Notes: generated by a model from the sequence alone, not told the origin. DNA of 33,835 nucleotides from Chromatiales bacterium (GCA_027076405.1 JALTJN010000493.1:1-33835), one strand, 5' to 3'; counted from the stretch's first letter, positions 8,001 to 14,344 are shown. Made by a program: numbers and translations.

Positions 8001-10014
8001 TGCAATAGATGCAAATGGTCAATTACAAGGTGAGATATCTTTAAATCAAGGGTTCCAAGTACTTGAGGTACTCGCCACTGATAGTACAGGGAAACAAACT
8101 AGTACAAGAAGGTATGTTGATGTCAGTGTAGCCAGTGCAAATTTGAATGTAAACAAAATATTTGATGTGGCTCCAAACGGTGATATTTATTTTCAAGATT
8201 CAACAAGCGGCTTAATAACTGCAGTGATTCGAAATGGTGTAGTAGAAAAGCCAACTTGGCTAACTCCCGCAAGCGATGTTGCCGTTGATAGCCAGGGTAA
8301 TGTGTACAATTTAAATGGTAATATATTATGGATGTATAATGGTACTGAAAATGTACAGGTGAGTGACTTAACATCTTTAACAGCAATTTATGATATGGAA
8401 GTTGGTGTTGATAATGCAGTTTATATTAGTGCGAGTAATTTCATTTATCGTATTGATAACAATGGAATACCTGTGCTCCATACAACACTCCCTGTTGGTG
8501 TTAATCAAGGATTAAATCAACCAGTAATGGAATCTTCAAGCTGGGGGCTTGTTGTGGGGGGTAGCAATGGTTCATTTTATCGGATAGCTGCAGATGGTAC
8601 ATTTACACTGACGCATACCTTTCTGACCAATAATGGAGAATTTGCTTTATCACCTGATGGAGTAATTTGTGTTCCTGGTGAAGGTTTATTTTGTAGAACT
8701 GTGGATGATCTAGATTGGCCACATTCAACTTATGGCACAATACTAGAGTTTTCACATGATGGAGTATTGTATCTCTCAAATGGTAATGATTTATTTTATT
8801 TTGATAGTGTGAATAATATTGATGTCTCAGCAGTTACTACAACAAGTACTGTGCAAGCAACATTAGCAATTGATGTTGATGTTTTATTTACACAAAATAC
8901 AAAAGGTTACACTTATGATAGCCGTTCGAAACTCGCTAGTGTCACTAATGATGGGCAACCAGCTGAAAACTATCTTTATGATAACGTAGGTAATCGTACA
9001 CTCGACAATAATGGTAGTAATTTTACCTATAACACATTGAATGAGATCATTAATGCGAATGGTGTTTTGTATACCTATGATGCCAATGGTAACCGTAACA
9101 GCAAAACTGACTTGAGCGGCACAACAGCTTATCAATGGGACAGTGAAAATCAGTTAATTCGCATTGATTTTCCAGATACCAGTTATGTGACCTATGCTTA
9201 TGATCCATTAGGTCGACGTATTCAGAAGCAACTTACCACGTCAGATGGTGTTACCACGACACGTCAATATGCATACAGTGGTGAAGACATCATCCTTGAG
9301 CAGGATGAACAAGGCAATATCATTAGTGAATTTACCCATGGACCAGGTATAGATGAGCCTCTATCGTTGCACCGTAACGGAAAAACATATATTTATCATG
9401 CGGATGCATTAGGCTCAATTATTGCGATTACTGATGAGCTAGGTAGTGTCGTACAGCGCTATAAGTATGATGCTTATGGAAATATAACAAATCAACAAGA
9501 TCCTGCTTTCCACCAACCGTATACCTATACTGGAAGAGAATGGGATGCTGAGAGTGGGCTATACTATTATAGGGCTAGATATTATGATGCCGAGATAGGT
9601 AGATTTATATCTAAAGATCCGATTGGTTTTGCGGGTGGGGATACGAGTTTATATGGGTATGTTTTACAGAATCCGATTAATTGGATCGATCCACTTGGTT
9701 TATGGCAATATGCAAACGAGTATGGTACTAATGGAAATGGTTTAACTGGAAATATAAATAGCATTGAAGGAACAGTAGATCAAACATATAACAATTCAGG
9801 AGGGACAGGTGAATCAACAATTACCTTTTCGACCAATGGCTCACATAGTCCTAATTCACTACATTATTCTGGCAATGCCATTGATCTGAGAGTATGGGGG
9901 TTAACGCCTGAACAGGTTCAGAATTGGACTGATCTTCTTCAGAATGAGCTCGGAAATAATTATGATGTCATTAATGAAGGTGATCATGTTCATTGCGAAT
10001 ATGATCCACAATAA
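2029..10014 (+). CDS. Secreted RHS/YD-repeat polymorphic toxin with M15-like peptidase tip
   Basis: This protein has 2661 residues. Residues 1-31 form a signal peptide (cleavage near S-F-A-A). Then come seven W-containing blades (L-W-V-A, L-W-V-A, V-W-L-T, V-W-L-A, L-W-L-L, I-W-G-N, V-W-V-A) up to about 330, an apparent seven-bladed propeller. Ig-like repeats, a carboxypeptidase-regulatory-like module (G-Y-I-T-G-T-I-Y-D-F) and NHL-like repeats (about 1050-1300) follow. YD repeats occupy about 1330-1950, then a second propeller-like insertion and a second YD block. The RHS core ends with RYYDAEIGRFISKDPIG and D-P-L-G-L. The tip (2558-2661) has H-Y-S-G-N-A-I-D-L-R and G-D-H-V-H-C-E-Y, the zinc pattern of M15 D,D-peptidases (H2612, D2619, H2655). 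No PAAR or VgrG feature is visible; the signal peptide suggests general export. Probable role: interbacterial peptidoglycan attack. The 5' SD is weak. Confidence 0.85.
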   Translation: MKQFHFSFTKLISMLSLFIVLSAAQISLSFAAPDADFNSALWVAEDNGVLKVTTSNGNVLFEIANIGRVDSVVTDGERGRLWVATQTGVHVYNFAGQQLLTTPTPFTVTTQEADDIMMVIDEAEGSVWLTNELELIKLDSNATVVFKQTNIDDVETLSFDSVNHRVWLAHEDAVTSIDAATGAELSSFSNPYNDELDADVIHYDEALNELWLLEDDQLTRYDINGNQTFNSSITQLDNFLLDGLGNIWGNDEGALYYLSSDDTVLFYVIPFTGENNEIEHMVVNPSDNSVWVANNFNIVNYKANGLEQHRLTSTHKINGLAIYSDIYAPTIVTVSPVNNTYINTSTPILIIKISDKGVGVDPNTIELISNGQIIPSTCTFDEITKLANCFPNQQLVDKSWNISARVKDYIGNQSEPVNLNFTVDTIAPVIKVLSPENNLVTNIAQHTLSGQLSEKAALTSNDNTIPLAADYSFTQVLNLVEGNNSFIFNAVDKASNVATVQINVQLDTIPPVPPVERLISYSEVISNEVTVTGQPGSVEPNSIVVIKNQRTGVLTYVSADAIGGFTVKLASQYGDILIVSVKDKAGNVSTSLQKVLLQDYGNKTGYITGTIYDFKSKLALTNVQVSIKGLNTSTVTDSSGHYTITVPNRGVWTLFFETKGYIEVRRDIYARPGSDVTTGKIGLQSWDTNVVTINAALGGSFTDSTGNVQVDFPPGALPSDTSIRASYLKTKDSFPLPLPNNMVYVGGVQMGPEHIEFNQPVTVRVRNTLNFPPGDEVPYFFASHDPHDLNEGLYDPGVGTVTADGQFIEYQVNHFSCMALGKPAPQKKGKGTSEGNETSENENSCSSSGVSGSSTVDYCDGKLTLAHQLPPLYAFGQNDAPVLSYNSKVASPAPYISANIDMAGFYSSTAPAAATHAQLNIEGQSIDFYLKPSGQVLPLHFQWNRKNVRGEILPTGSYPFEFVVNNLFTDYQGTTLNEPYSNEVKIPGRVMLNDQSTSAFGAGWGLAELERLHRNPDGTLLLTRGNGDATVFNPIVSKSFSLNASSFTLLTNGLNNPQSIAPAPDGGLYVSEFSTGAITHIALNGTKTLIASGISSIKGIAVDSNGLIFAGTTYGSIYRVTPGGVPEVFVSIGTFDHIDDLAIDANNNVYVLDGGFGSIHKITPAGELSYFYNGLANGLGTGVLNNSMSMSFDKSGNLYVTNNYNNYGEARCGVSYISKFDKLGNHSYFYVGLNAPRGISADKDGNMIVADYDCNKSGVYTIKMITPLGEMIPVIENIAGSIDAFGLSYDLLLQNNNLYFVRPEGDIYTSEQPSIPDLDSTNYALFTARGAEFSEIQQDLQGNLVRVERNGTRYVYSKEGLHIETHLPQGRFWKYEYDVEQRLIARSNAAGHRWQFNYNGKYLSEIVDPAARHITFTIDASGNLVHVNEPENTSMTYQYDDSHRIISKSGSRGFPTSYQYGVLGNIQQVEAPTGEIRKFSSGKVQRSVSYQQAENSSLTNLIDLKPLEPVVDVFTNGRGILTKRKTNRYGSLTSSIDGLGNPTSIIRNNLNQISEITYPDGNKEARIYNNDNLLKRTILPGNLTTSYSYDDQYRLDGVISTISPKLSIDYDANNNITRIVKGGSSGAIIALMTYNPYGQLLTQTIDNKVTSYKYDVSGRLTNITNPAGEVTYFEYDSAGNRTLIRDALNQNTRFMYDGMGRLLSITDTAGLVTKFSYLSACATCGTGEYLLESITDANLNTTRFEYNKIGQLLSEIDPVGNVKAYTYDFNRNLTKIITPNTQAINFEYDANDRLIKKFLPNDVVNYQYDVIGNLLKVSDNDSQNSYVYDQAYRTTKITTGGINQAAVTLNQNYYVYTRTRLDINSGINSRSISYGIDSLLRTGSIDIANNSFGISYDNSGRRSQLTHNSEVTNYQYDAASRLLSLSDSAYKSTLEYGYDLLGRRISDKQTISTAPVLTATLSRKNITSTVLPVSGQVTGGTATVTVNNLPIAIDANGQLQGEISLNQGFQVLEVLATDSTGKQTSTRRYVDVSVASANLNVNKIFDVAPNGDIYFQDSTSGLITAVIRNGVVEKPTWLTPASDVAVDSQGNVYNLNGNILWMYNGTENVQVSDLTSLTAIYDMEVGVDNAVYISASNFIYRIDNNGIPVLHTTLPVGVNQGLNQPVMESSSWGLVVGGSNGSFYRIAADGTFTLTHTFLTNNGEFALSPDGVICVPGEGLFCRTVDDLDWPHSTYGTILEFSHDGVLYLSNGNDLFYFDSVNNIDVSAVTTTSTVQATLAIDVDVLFTQNTKGYTYDSRSKLASVTNDGQPAENYLYDNVGNRTLDNNGSNFTYNTLNEIINANGVLYTYDANGNRNSKTDLSGTTAYQWDSENQLIRIDFPDTSYVTYAYDPLGRRIQKQLTTSDGVTTTRQYAYSGEDIILEQDEQGNIISEFTHGPGIDEPLSLHRNGKTYIYHADALGSIIAITDELGSVVQRYKYDAYGNITNQQDPAFHQPYTYTGREWDAESGLYYYRARYYDAEIGRFISKDPIGFAGGDTSLYGYVLQNPINWIDPLGLWQYANEYGTNGNGLTGNINSIEGTVDQTYNNSGGTGESTITFSTNGSHSPNSLHYSGNAIDLRVWGLTPEQVQNWTDLLQNELGNNYDVINEGDHVHCEYDPQ

Positions 10015-10027
10015 GAGCGTTATTAAA

Positions 10028-10456
10028 ATGGATAAAATATTTTACATTGCATTAATAATTTTTTCTGTACCAGTAACTTCAAGTGCTGATACTACTGACT
10101 ATTATGAGATAGGCACTCCCATCAAGTTTGTAGAGGGTTGTGAAGCTGATTTTGATGGTGATGGTAAAAGTGATAATGCACTTCTGATAGAAGATTCAAA
10201 GGCAGTTAAACTTATTATTCTTCTAAATAATAATATAAGTAATAGCATTACTTTATTTAAAACTGACTCCAACCTATTAAGATTAAGGTGTGTGTATAGC
10301 TCTGAGTTGATAGGTACAACTGCTGGCCAAGGTGATAAGAATAAGAAAAAGATTCATATTAATGGAAAGTACTTAATGCTTTTCCAACCAGAATCATCGA
10401 AAATTGCATTTTATTGGAAAGACGGTAAGTTTAATAAATTATGGTTAAGCGACTGA
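10028..10456 (+). CDS. Putative periplasmic immunity protein for the RHS peptidase tip
   Basis: This 142-residue protein starts at ATG 10028, 11 nt after the rhs stop. The frame is open further upstream inside rhs, but this is the Met that begins a signal peptide (M-D-K-I-F-Y-I-A-L-I-I-F-S-V-P-V-T-S-S-A). The mature region has D-F-D-G-D-G-K-S-D-N, a VCBS/FG-GAP-like calcium-binding loop, and no enzyme motif I recognise. Position directly after a toxin tip is the rule for immunity genes in polymorphic toxin systems (established pattern). Export to the periplasm fits a toxin that would cut cell-wall peptides. The immunity role is inferred from position and localisation. Confidence 0.6.
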   Translation: MDKIFYIALIIFSVPVTSSADTTDYYEIGTPIKFVEGCEADFDGDGKSDNALLIEDSKAVKLIILLNNNISNSITLFKTDSNLLRLRCVYSSELIGTTAGQGDKNKKKIHINGKYLMLFQPESSKIAFYWKDGKFNKLWLSD

Positions 10457-10502
10457 TTGGAAAAAGGGGGAAAATTCAAATCACAAAACTTGCTAATATA
10501 GA

Positions 10503-10949
10503 TTGTTCAATTTAAACCAGCTCACCACCACAGCCACCTATGACGAACAAGACCGACTACTCACCTATGGTACAGCGAGTTACAGCTACACCACTAACGG
10601 TAAATTACTCAGTAAAACAGAAGCCGGCCTCACCACAAACTACACCTATGATGTCATCGGAAACTTAACCAAGGTCACCTTACCCGGCGGCATGGTCATT
10701 GATTATGTCATTGATGGCCGTAACCGCCGCATCGGTAAAAAAGTCGATGGTATCCTGGTACAAGGCTTCTTATACCAGGACCAACTCAACCCAGTGGCAG
10801 AACTGGATGGAACAGGCGTTAGCGCTAAGCGTACTGCATCAAGCTTAAATTCTGTTGTATACTTTCTATTACCTATTTGGACGCCTCATTTCTGTTGGTT
10901 TAGCTTAGAAATTCTCATGTCCATTCAATGGGGTGCAGCTCCTGTATGA
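10503..10949 (+). pseudogene. Displaced rhs fragment (YD repeats), truncated
   Basis: The open frame encodes YD-repeat text only to about 10835: [37 protein letters not shown]. It then runs into unrelated residues. There is no ribosome binding site or proper start. Base composition in 10520-10830 is visibly richer in C and G than the full rhs gene, so the fragment came from a different rhs allele. Orphan core fragments downstream of an intact rhs are the usual residue of tip exchange by recombination (established for Rhs loci). Confidence 0.65.
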
Positions 10950-10968
10950 TTTTTGAGAGAGGTATCTA

Positions 10969-11133
10969 ATGAAAAAAATACATTCACAACACAAAAAAGC
11001 GAACAACACTGAAAAAGATACATTAACTTCAAAAGTGATGACTAGTGAATATAAACAATTATTTCAACGCATTACTTCAAAAGCTTCCCGAGATGCGGCT
11101 GATGCTTTATTTGCTTCCGCAGAAGAAATGTAA
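10969..11133 (+). CDS. Small protein of 54 residues, unknown
   Basis: ATG at 10969 has a good SD (GAGAGAGG, 10955-10962). The product is very polar and Lys-rich at the start (M-K-K-I-H-S-Q-H-K-K), then likely helical (E-Y-K-Q-L-F-Q-R-I-T-S-K-A-S-R-D-A-A-D-A-L-F-A-S-A-E-E-M). I do not recognise the family. It sits between the rhs remnant and the internal transposon end, so it may be the last gene of the left cargo. The strong SD and codon-like structure favour a real gene. Confidence 0.5.
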   Translation: MKKIHSQHKKANNTEKDTLTSKVMTSEYKQLFQRITSKASRDAADALFASAEEM

Positions 11134-11168
11134 TCAATACATCTAAAACAAAAGATTAATTTTTTTAG

Positions 11169-11190
11169 TGTGCGTTCCCATAAATTGGCC
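11169..11190 (+). repeat. Internal transposon-end copy (third end)
   Basis: TGTGCGTTCCCATAAATTGG followed by CC matches the left end at 1603-1626 in the same orientation (TGTG-CGT-CCCATAAA-TGGCC), with two bases missing and a few changes. It lies about 3.7 kb before tnsAB and could pair with the right end at 33684 to define a smaller 22.5-kb unit without the rhs module. No target duplication matching the right flank is seen beside it, so it looks like a relic or a nested older end. Confidence 0.6.
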
Positions 11191-11222
11191 GCTTTATAAT
11201 TTGTTATTTAGTAAGTTTTAAA

Positions 11223-11570
11223 TTAGTTTCTTAGTAATGCAGCCGGTAATTCACTAAAAAACCATTTTGCCCAAACATGGGGTTCCAGATCAACTTGAAA
11301 ACCATGTACCCATCGGCTGAAGATTAACTGCTGACCATGTTGAGGATTTCCTGGATAAGGCGTGCGTAAGCGTTCATATTCAAGATGAACAATACCTTTC
11401 CAAAGTATTGTAGATCTATCTTTGGTATAAACAATCAATTCGTCGCCATTTTCTAATATGTATAAACCGTCATAGCCCAAGTTTTCTATTTGTACGGACC
11501 AAAGAATTCCTTCAGTTCCTGTTTCAAAATATGCATCCAAACGCGCGTTTATGTCATTAACTAATAGCAT
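11223..11570 (-). CDS. Hypothetical protein, 115 residues
   Basis: Start ATG at 11570. The product reads as a small beta-rich protein: I-L-E-N-G-D-E-L-I-V-Y, I-L-W-K-G-I-V, then W-V-H-G-F-Q and a Trp/Phe-rich tail W-A-K-W-F-F-S-E-L-P-A-A-L-L. I do not recognise a named family. Its stop lies 32 nt from the internal transposon end, so it is the outermost gene of the inner unit. It is probably cotranscribed with the genes to its right on the minus strand (31-nt gap). Confidence 0.5.
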   Translation of the reverse strand: MLLVNDINARLDAYFETGTEGILWSVQIENLGYDGLYILENGDELIVYTKDRSTILWKGIVHLEYERLRTPYPGNPQHGQQLIFSRWVHGFQVDLEPHVWAKWFFSELPAALLRN

Positions 11571-11601
11571 GAGGATTATTATTCAGTGAATATAAACTTA
11601 T

Positions 11602-11946
11602 TCATTTCAATTTTTTCTTAAACGTTATATTTAAGTACTTTTCTCTTTTTGTTCTTTGTTGTGATTTTAGCAACAAGCAACTTACCTTTATTTTTTTAAA
11701 ACAAGCATTTGTAATCGCTTTTGCCACATATTCGCGTTTAAATAACGTTGCGGAATCTATATTTTCACAGAAAGTACTATCAGACACATCAAAAAATAAC
11801 CGCCACTTTCCTTTAGGTATGATTTGTGAGTAAATCACGTACCGTACAGGACTATCATGATCGGCCGCTCGGCGTTTAATTTCTCGTACAAATTCTGCTG
11901 GCAAATCATCATCTATGTTTTTTTTGTTTTTCACTTTCTCAGCCAT
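11602..11946 (-). CDS. Hypothetical basic protein, 114 residues
   Basis: Start ATG at 11946 overlaps the end of the preceding DUF2384-like reading frame by 16 nt, suggesting translational coupling. The N-terminus is charged (M-A-E-K-V-K-N-K-K-N), followed by L-P-A-E-F-V-R-E-I-K-R-R-A and Y-V-I-Y-S-Q-I-I-P-K-G-K-W-R-L-F-F-D-V-S-D; the tail is Lys-rich. There is no catalytic signature I can name. Being paired with an antitoxin-like remnant, it could be a toxin remnant, but that is a guess. Confidence 0.4.
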   Translation of the reverse strand: MAEKVKNKKNIDDDLPAEFVREIKRRAADHDSPVRYVIYSQIIPKGKWRLFFDVSDSTFCENIDSATLFKREYVAKAITNACFKKIKVSCLLLKSQQRTKREKYLNITFKKKLK

Positions 11947-12188
11947 AATATTCTATTTTCACTCGAATATATATTTCTTAAACTCGCATAGATTTGTGAA
12001 ATACAGGCTAAACGAGTCATAATCTCATCAGTAAATGTATTTGATGTATCGCTCATATATTCAAGATAATGTTCTTCAGTTACATCCAACAGTTGTTGCC
12101 CTTGTTCATCAGATAACTCCCATTCTTCTATCGCGGTAAAAAACACTTTTAGACCAGCACTAGCCTACTCGATAAAACTAACTTTCAT
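11931..12188 (-). pseudogene. Xre/MbcA/ParS-type antitoxin (DUF2384-like) remnant with in-frame stop
   Basis: Read from ATG 12188 the frame gives M-K-V-S-F-I-E, then TAG (12165-12167), then A-S-A-G-L-K-V-F-F-T-A-I-E-E-W-E-L-S-D-E-Q. A CAG-to-TAG change would explain the break. The rest (E-W-E-L-S-D-E-Q-G-Q-Q-L-L-D-V, R-L-A-C-I-S-Q-I-Y-A-S-L-R-N-I-Y) matches the pattern of the toxin-binding domain of ParS/MbcA/Xre antitoxins. The C-terminus stops right after W-L-R-K, where the family normally continues. A GTG at 12146 could restart translation of 71 residues. It is probably decayed. Confidence 0.5.
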
Positions 12189-12194
12189 GGCGAT

Positions 12195-12341
12195 TTATCT
12201 TTTTCCTTCCATTTTCGTTATTCGTCTATTTGATTGTTCTACGAATAATAATGCTTCATCAATAGCTTTTGACGCAATAATGGTTGCTTCATTCATTTTC
12301 TCAATCATCGCTTCCATTGCTTTTATATCGTGATCTTTCAA
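12195..12341 (-). CDS. Small helical protein, 48 residues, TTG start
   Basis: The frame begins at TTG 12341 with SD GGAGG 5 nt upstream, which decides the start. Its TAA lies 6 nt before the ATG of the DUF2384-like frame. The product is a single amphipathic helix candidate (K-A-M-E-A-M-I-E-K-M-N-E-A-T-I-I-A-S-K-A-I-D-E-A-L) with a basic end. The function is unknown. It may be part of the same decayed toxin-antitoxin operon. Confidence 0.45.
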   Translation of the reverse strand: MKDHDIKAMEAMIEKMNEATIIASKAIDEALLFVEQSNRRITKMEGKR

Positions 12342-12393
12342 TTGAACCTCCAGTCTTATATAAACGGCTGAATTTCTTTAAGGAATTATCTTG

Positions 12394-12624
12394 TTATTTA
12401 TATTCGCAATCAGGAGAACCAAACTCTTTACCTACATGACCACCAAAAGCACTTTCTAGTTTGCACTCTTTAATCCAAGCAAAAGCAATTTTGTCCATGT
12501 CATCAGCAGTAAGACTTATATTGGCAAATAAATCACTGTTTTGAGTTTTTACAATATTACACTCGTTTGAATTTATAACATCAATAATTACTTCTTTAAT
12601 GTCATACCATCGGTTATCGTTGAT
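12394..12624 (-). pseudogene. Coding-like frame without a start codon, about 72 residues
   Basis: The frame is open from just after an upstream TAA (12625-12627) to TAA 12394. It reads R-W-Y-D-I-K-E-V-I-I-D-V-I-N-S-N, L-F-A-N-I-S-L-T-A-D-D-M-D-K-I-A-F-A-W-I-K-E and G-K-E-F-G-S-P-D-C-E-Y-K. The text looks protein-like but there is no ATG, GTG or TTG near its beginning. It overlaps the 3' end of the neighbouring Phd-like gene. Either the N-terminus was lost or a rare start such as ATT/ATC is used. No family recognised. Confidence 0.35.
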
Positions 12625-12817
12625 TTAATACTCCTGCGTTTCTTCTAGACTCTAACATTAATCTTTGATAGTGCTGATAAGAAATTGTGACATAAACCAC
12701 CTTGTTGTTTCGCGTAATGTAAATAGTATTCTCTGGTTCATTATCTAAAAAACGCATCCACGTATTAAGTTCTCGACGAAAACGACTGAGTGGTACATTG
12801 ACACCGTATTTAAGCAT
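12614..12817 (-). CDS. Phd/YefM-like antitoxin, copy 1
   Basis: This is a 67-residue protein. It contains P-L-S-R-F-R-R-E-L-N-T-W followed by I-Y-I-T-R-N-N-K-V-V-Y-V-T-I-S-Y-Q-H-Y-Q-R-L. That is the short DNA-binding antitoxin layout of the Phd/YefM family, in which an R-N-[GN]-K-P/V-x-V-x-[IV] strand is followed by a Y-x-x-L helix. It is a paralogue of the 13043-13225 gene. No recognisable RelE/Doc-type toxin gene is adjacent, only the start-less frame that overlaps its end, so the partner may be lost. The family call is by pattern. Confidence 0.55.
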   Translation of the reverse strand: MLKYGVNVPLSRFRRELNTWMRFLDNEPENTIYITRNNKVVYVTISYQHYQRLMLESRRNAGVLNQR

Positions 12818-13042
12818 TGTGATTCACCGTAGAGAAATGATTGATATATTAAGAACAACAAAGTTGTTAATAGGTAAAAATAAAACAGAATTATAAACTT
12901 AAAAAATTGCTATAAAATCACTACTATTAAAAATAATATTACCATGACAATTTTATTGTTTGTCACAGCAATATGGTACCCATCTAAATTTAGAGTTCTT
13001 GTAGCATATAGACTCTATAAAATAATTATTTTAGTTCTCATA
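12818..13042. other. A+T-rich intergenic region between the two antitoxin paralogues
   Basis: No gene is seen. It holds an AACAAC-AAA-GTTGTT hairpin (about 12853-12867) and a GACA/TGTC-flanked A+T stretch near 12945-12964, possible promoter or operator for copy 1. Nothing more can be supported. Confidence 0.35.
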
Positions 13043-13225
13043 TTATTTTTGTTCCAGTGCTATCTCAAGTTCTTCATATGACCTAGGAGTGATAACAACC
13101 GTTATCACTTTATTATTTCTAGTAAGATTAATTGTATTGTCAGGATTTTTGTCAAAAAACCTCTTCCAAGTATTATGTTCCCGCCTAAATCTACTCAGTG
13201 GAATATTAACGCTGTATTTAAACAT
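13043..13225 (-). CDS. Phd/YefM-like antitoxin, copy 2
   Basis: This 60-residue protein closely resembles copy 1: I-P-L-S-R-F-R-R-E-H-N-T-W-K-R-F, N-L-T-R-N-N-K-V-I-T-V-V-I, then Y-E-E-L-E. The start ATG at 13225 lies 5 nt after the stop of the membrane protein gene, so it is probably the third gene of that operon. The two copies retain similar N-terminal halves and differ mainly at the C-terminus, which in Phd-like antitoxins contacts the toxin. No toxin is visible next to it. Confidence 0.55.
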   Translation of the reverse strand: MFKYSVNIPLSRFRREHNTWKRFFDKNPDNTINLTRNNKVITVVITPRSYEELEIALEQK

Positions 13226-13230
13226 TCATA

Positions 13231-13851
13231 TTAATTTTTATTTTCACCAACAAGTTTTAATGAAAATTGTTCCCTTCGTTGAAAATTTGAAATAAAACTT
13301 TGTAAGGATGCACGTAGTTTTTTTGCTAATAAATATGGATAGATTGAATATTTATAAAAATAATATGAACATATAGCGGGTACACCAATGTAGAAGAGTA
13401 AAAGTAGTGCTTTTAATGGAAAACTTATATCTGCCATTACAATTAGAAATGTGAAGGCTGATATCACTAAAAAAGATAATATTAGTAAAAAAACTCCAGA
13501 AAGAGCTGTAAGCGTAGGTGCTTTTATCTTGGCGATTGATGATTCTGAATAATAAATATCTCCACCCATAACGAGTGTCATTAATTCAGAGTTTGTCGCA
13601 ATTTTTTTATCTTTGAGTTCAGCAATTAATTTACGAAAAATTGGGTTGCCCTCTCTTCCATATTTACTGCTGAATTGTGCAGACTCTAACTCTTCATGTT
13701 TATCATCAAGTTTGGTGGATTTTTCGGTGAATTCAACAAGTGATGCTAGATGATCGTATTCTAGGTACTTTTTTTTAACCATGTACCCTTGAAAGCTATA
13801 TTTAAAAAACCACGGTGATTCAATAGGAATTTCATTTTTGTCAGTTGTCAT
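13231..13851 (-). CDS. Two-TM membrane protein of unknown function
   Basis: This 206-residue protein has a cytoplasmic-looking, charged N-terminal half (about 1-105). Two hydrophobic segments follow at about 112-138 (L-T-A-L-S-G-V-F-L-L-I-L-S-F-L-V-I) and 146-168 (A-L-L-L-L-F-Y-I-G-V-P-A-I), then a basic tail. The start overlaps the stop of the XRE gene by 4 nt (ATGA), so the two are translationally coupled. The coupling suggests a regulator-membrane protein pair. The soluble-domain-plus-2TM layout recalls effector-type membrane proteins, but no named domain can be assigned. Confidence 0.55.
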   Translation of the reverse strand: MTTDKNEIPIESPWFFKYSFQGYMVKKKYLEYDHLASLVEFTEKSTKLDDKHEELESAQFSSKYGREGNPIFRKLIAELKDKKIATNSELMTLVMGGDIYYSESSIAKIKAPTLTALSGVFLLILSFLVISAFTFLIVMADISFPLKALLLLFYIGVPAICSYYFYKYSIYPYLLAKKLRASLQSFISNFQRREQFSLKLVGENKN

Positions 13852-14264
13852 TTTAAAAGCACCTTTATTTTTTCAATATCAATGTTGTCAGAATTATTTC
13901 CGGAATGAGTGGCGCATAGAATATTAAATAAGTTTCTTTGCTCCTCAATGGGTAACGGGTTACCTTTATCATCGACTGTAACTTCATGAACCACATCAAA
14001 TATATCACTAAGGATATTTGAGTTTAATGTGAGCATTCCTGGATTATATTTTTCATCAAATAGTATGTAGTGAAGATCTGCCCCTAATTTTGAAATAGCC
14101 TCATAGTAGCGATGGTTTGGTGAACTATTCTCATTATTTTCATATAGGTACTGGCTAGATCGCTTAATACCAGCTAATTCTGCAAAGTCTTTTTGCGTGT
14201 AACCAAGCCTTTCCCTTTCTTCTCGAAGCCTGTCCCTAAACCCACTATTGATAAATTTACTCAT
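13848..14264 (-). CDS. XRE-family repressor of the transposon switch
   Basis: This 138-residue protein has an N-terminal HTH at about 8-65 (L-R-E-E-R-E-R-L-G-Y-T-Q-K-D-F-A-E-L-A-G-I, then S-S-Q-Y-L-Y-E-N). The C-terminal part is variable and possibly for oligomerisation. It is transcribed divergently from the Cro/Ner-like gene at 14357. The 92-bp gap holds two TTAGTTAA/TTAACTAA-type palindromes, an arrangement like phage repressor/Cro circuits. It likely represses its neighbour and, through it, the tns operon, and controls itself. The phage-like role is inference from layout. Confidence 0.7.
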   Translation of the reverse strand: MSKFINSGFRDRLREERERLGYTQKDFAELAGIKRSSQYLYENNENSSPNHRYYEAISKLGADLHYILFDEKYNPGMLTLNSNILSDIFDVVHEVTVDDKGNPLPIEEQRNLFNILCATHSGNNSDNIDIEKIKVLLK

Positions 14265-14278
14265 CGTGACTCTTTAAT

Positions 14279-14303
14279 ATTAGTTAATATAGTTTTAACT
14301 AAT
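14279..14303. promoter_or_regulatory. Operator O1, palindrome in the divergent switch
   Basis: ATTAGTTAA (14279-14287), 7 nt, TTAACTAAT (14295-14303). It overlaps a candidate minus-strand promoter for the XRE gene (TTTACT, 17-nt spacer, TATATT on the minus strand). It shares the half-site TAGTTAA with O2, so the same regulator should bind both. Confidence 0.6.
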
Positions 14304-14315
14304 ATAGTAGTAAAT

Positions 14316-14344
14316 TTGACTTTATTCAATAAATAGTTAATATT
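14316..14344 (+). promoter_or_regulatory. Promoter of the Cro-like gene and tns genes
   Basis: TTGACT (14316-14321), 17-nt spacer, AATATT (14339-14344). Operator O2 covers the -10 and the start region, so binding there would block initiation. Confidence 0.5.

Noticed and set aside
2029..10014. Type VI secretion-linked Rhs effector
   Set aside because: No PAAR, VgrG or chaperone gene or domain; the N-terminus is a signal peptide followed by a propeller.
11169..11190. Internal end as the real left boundary of the inserted element
   Set aside because: Only the outer end at 1603 has a duplication matching the right flank, and only that choice restores the terminator hairpin.
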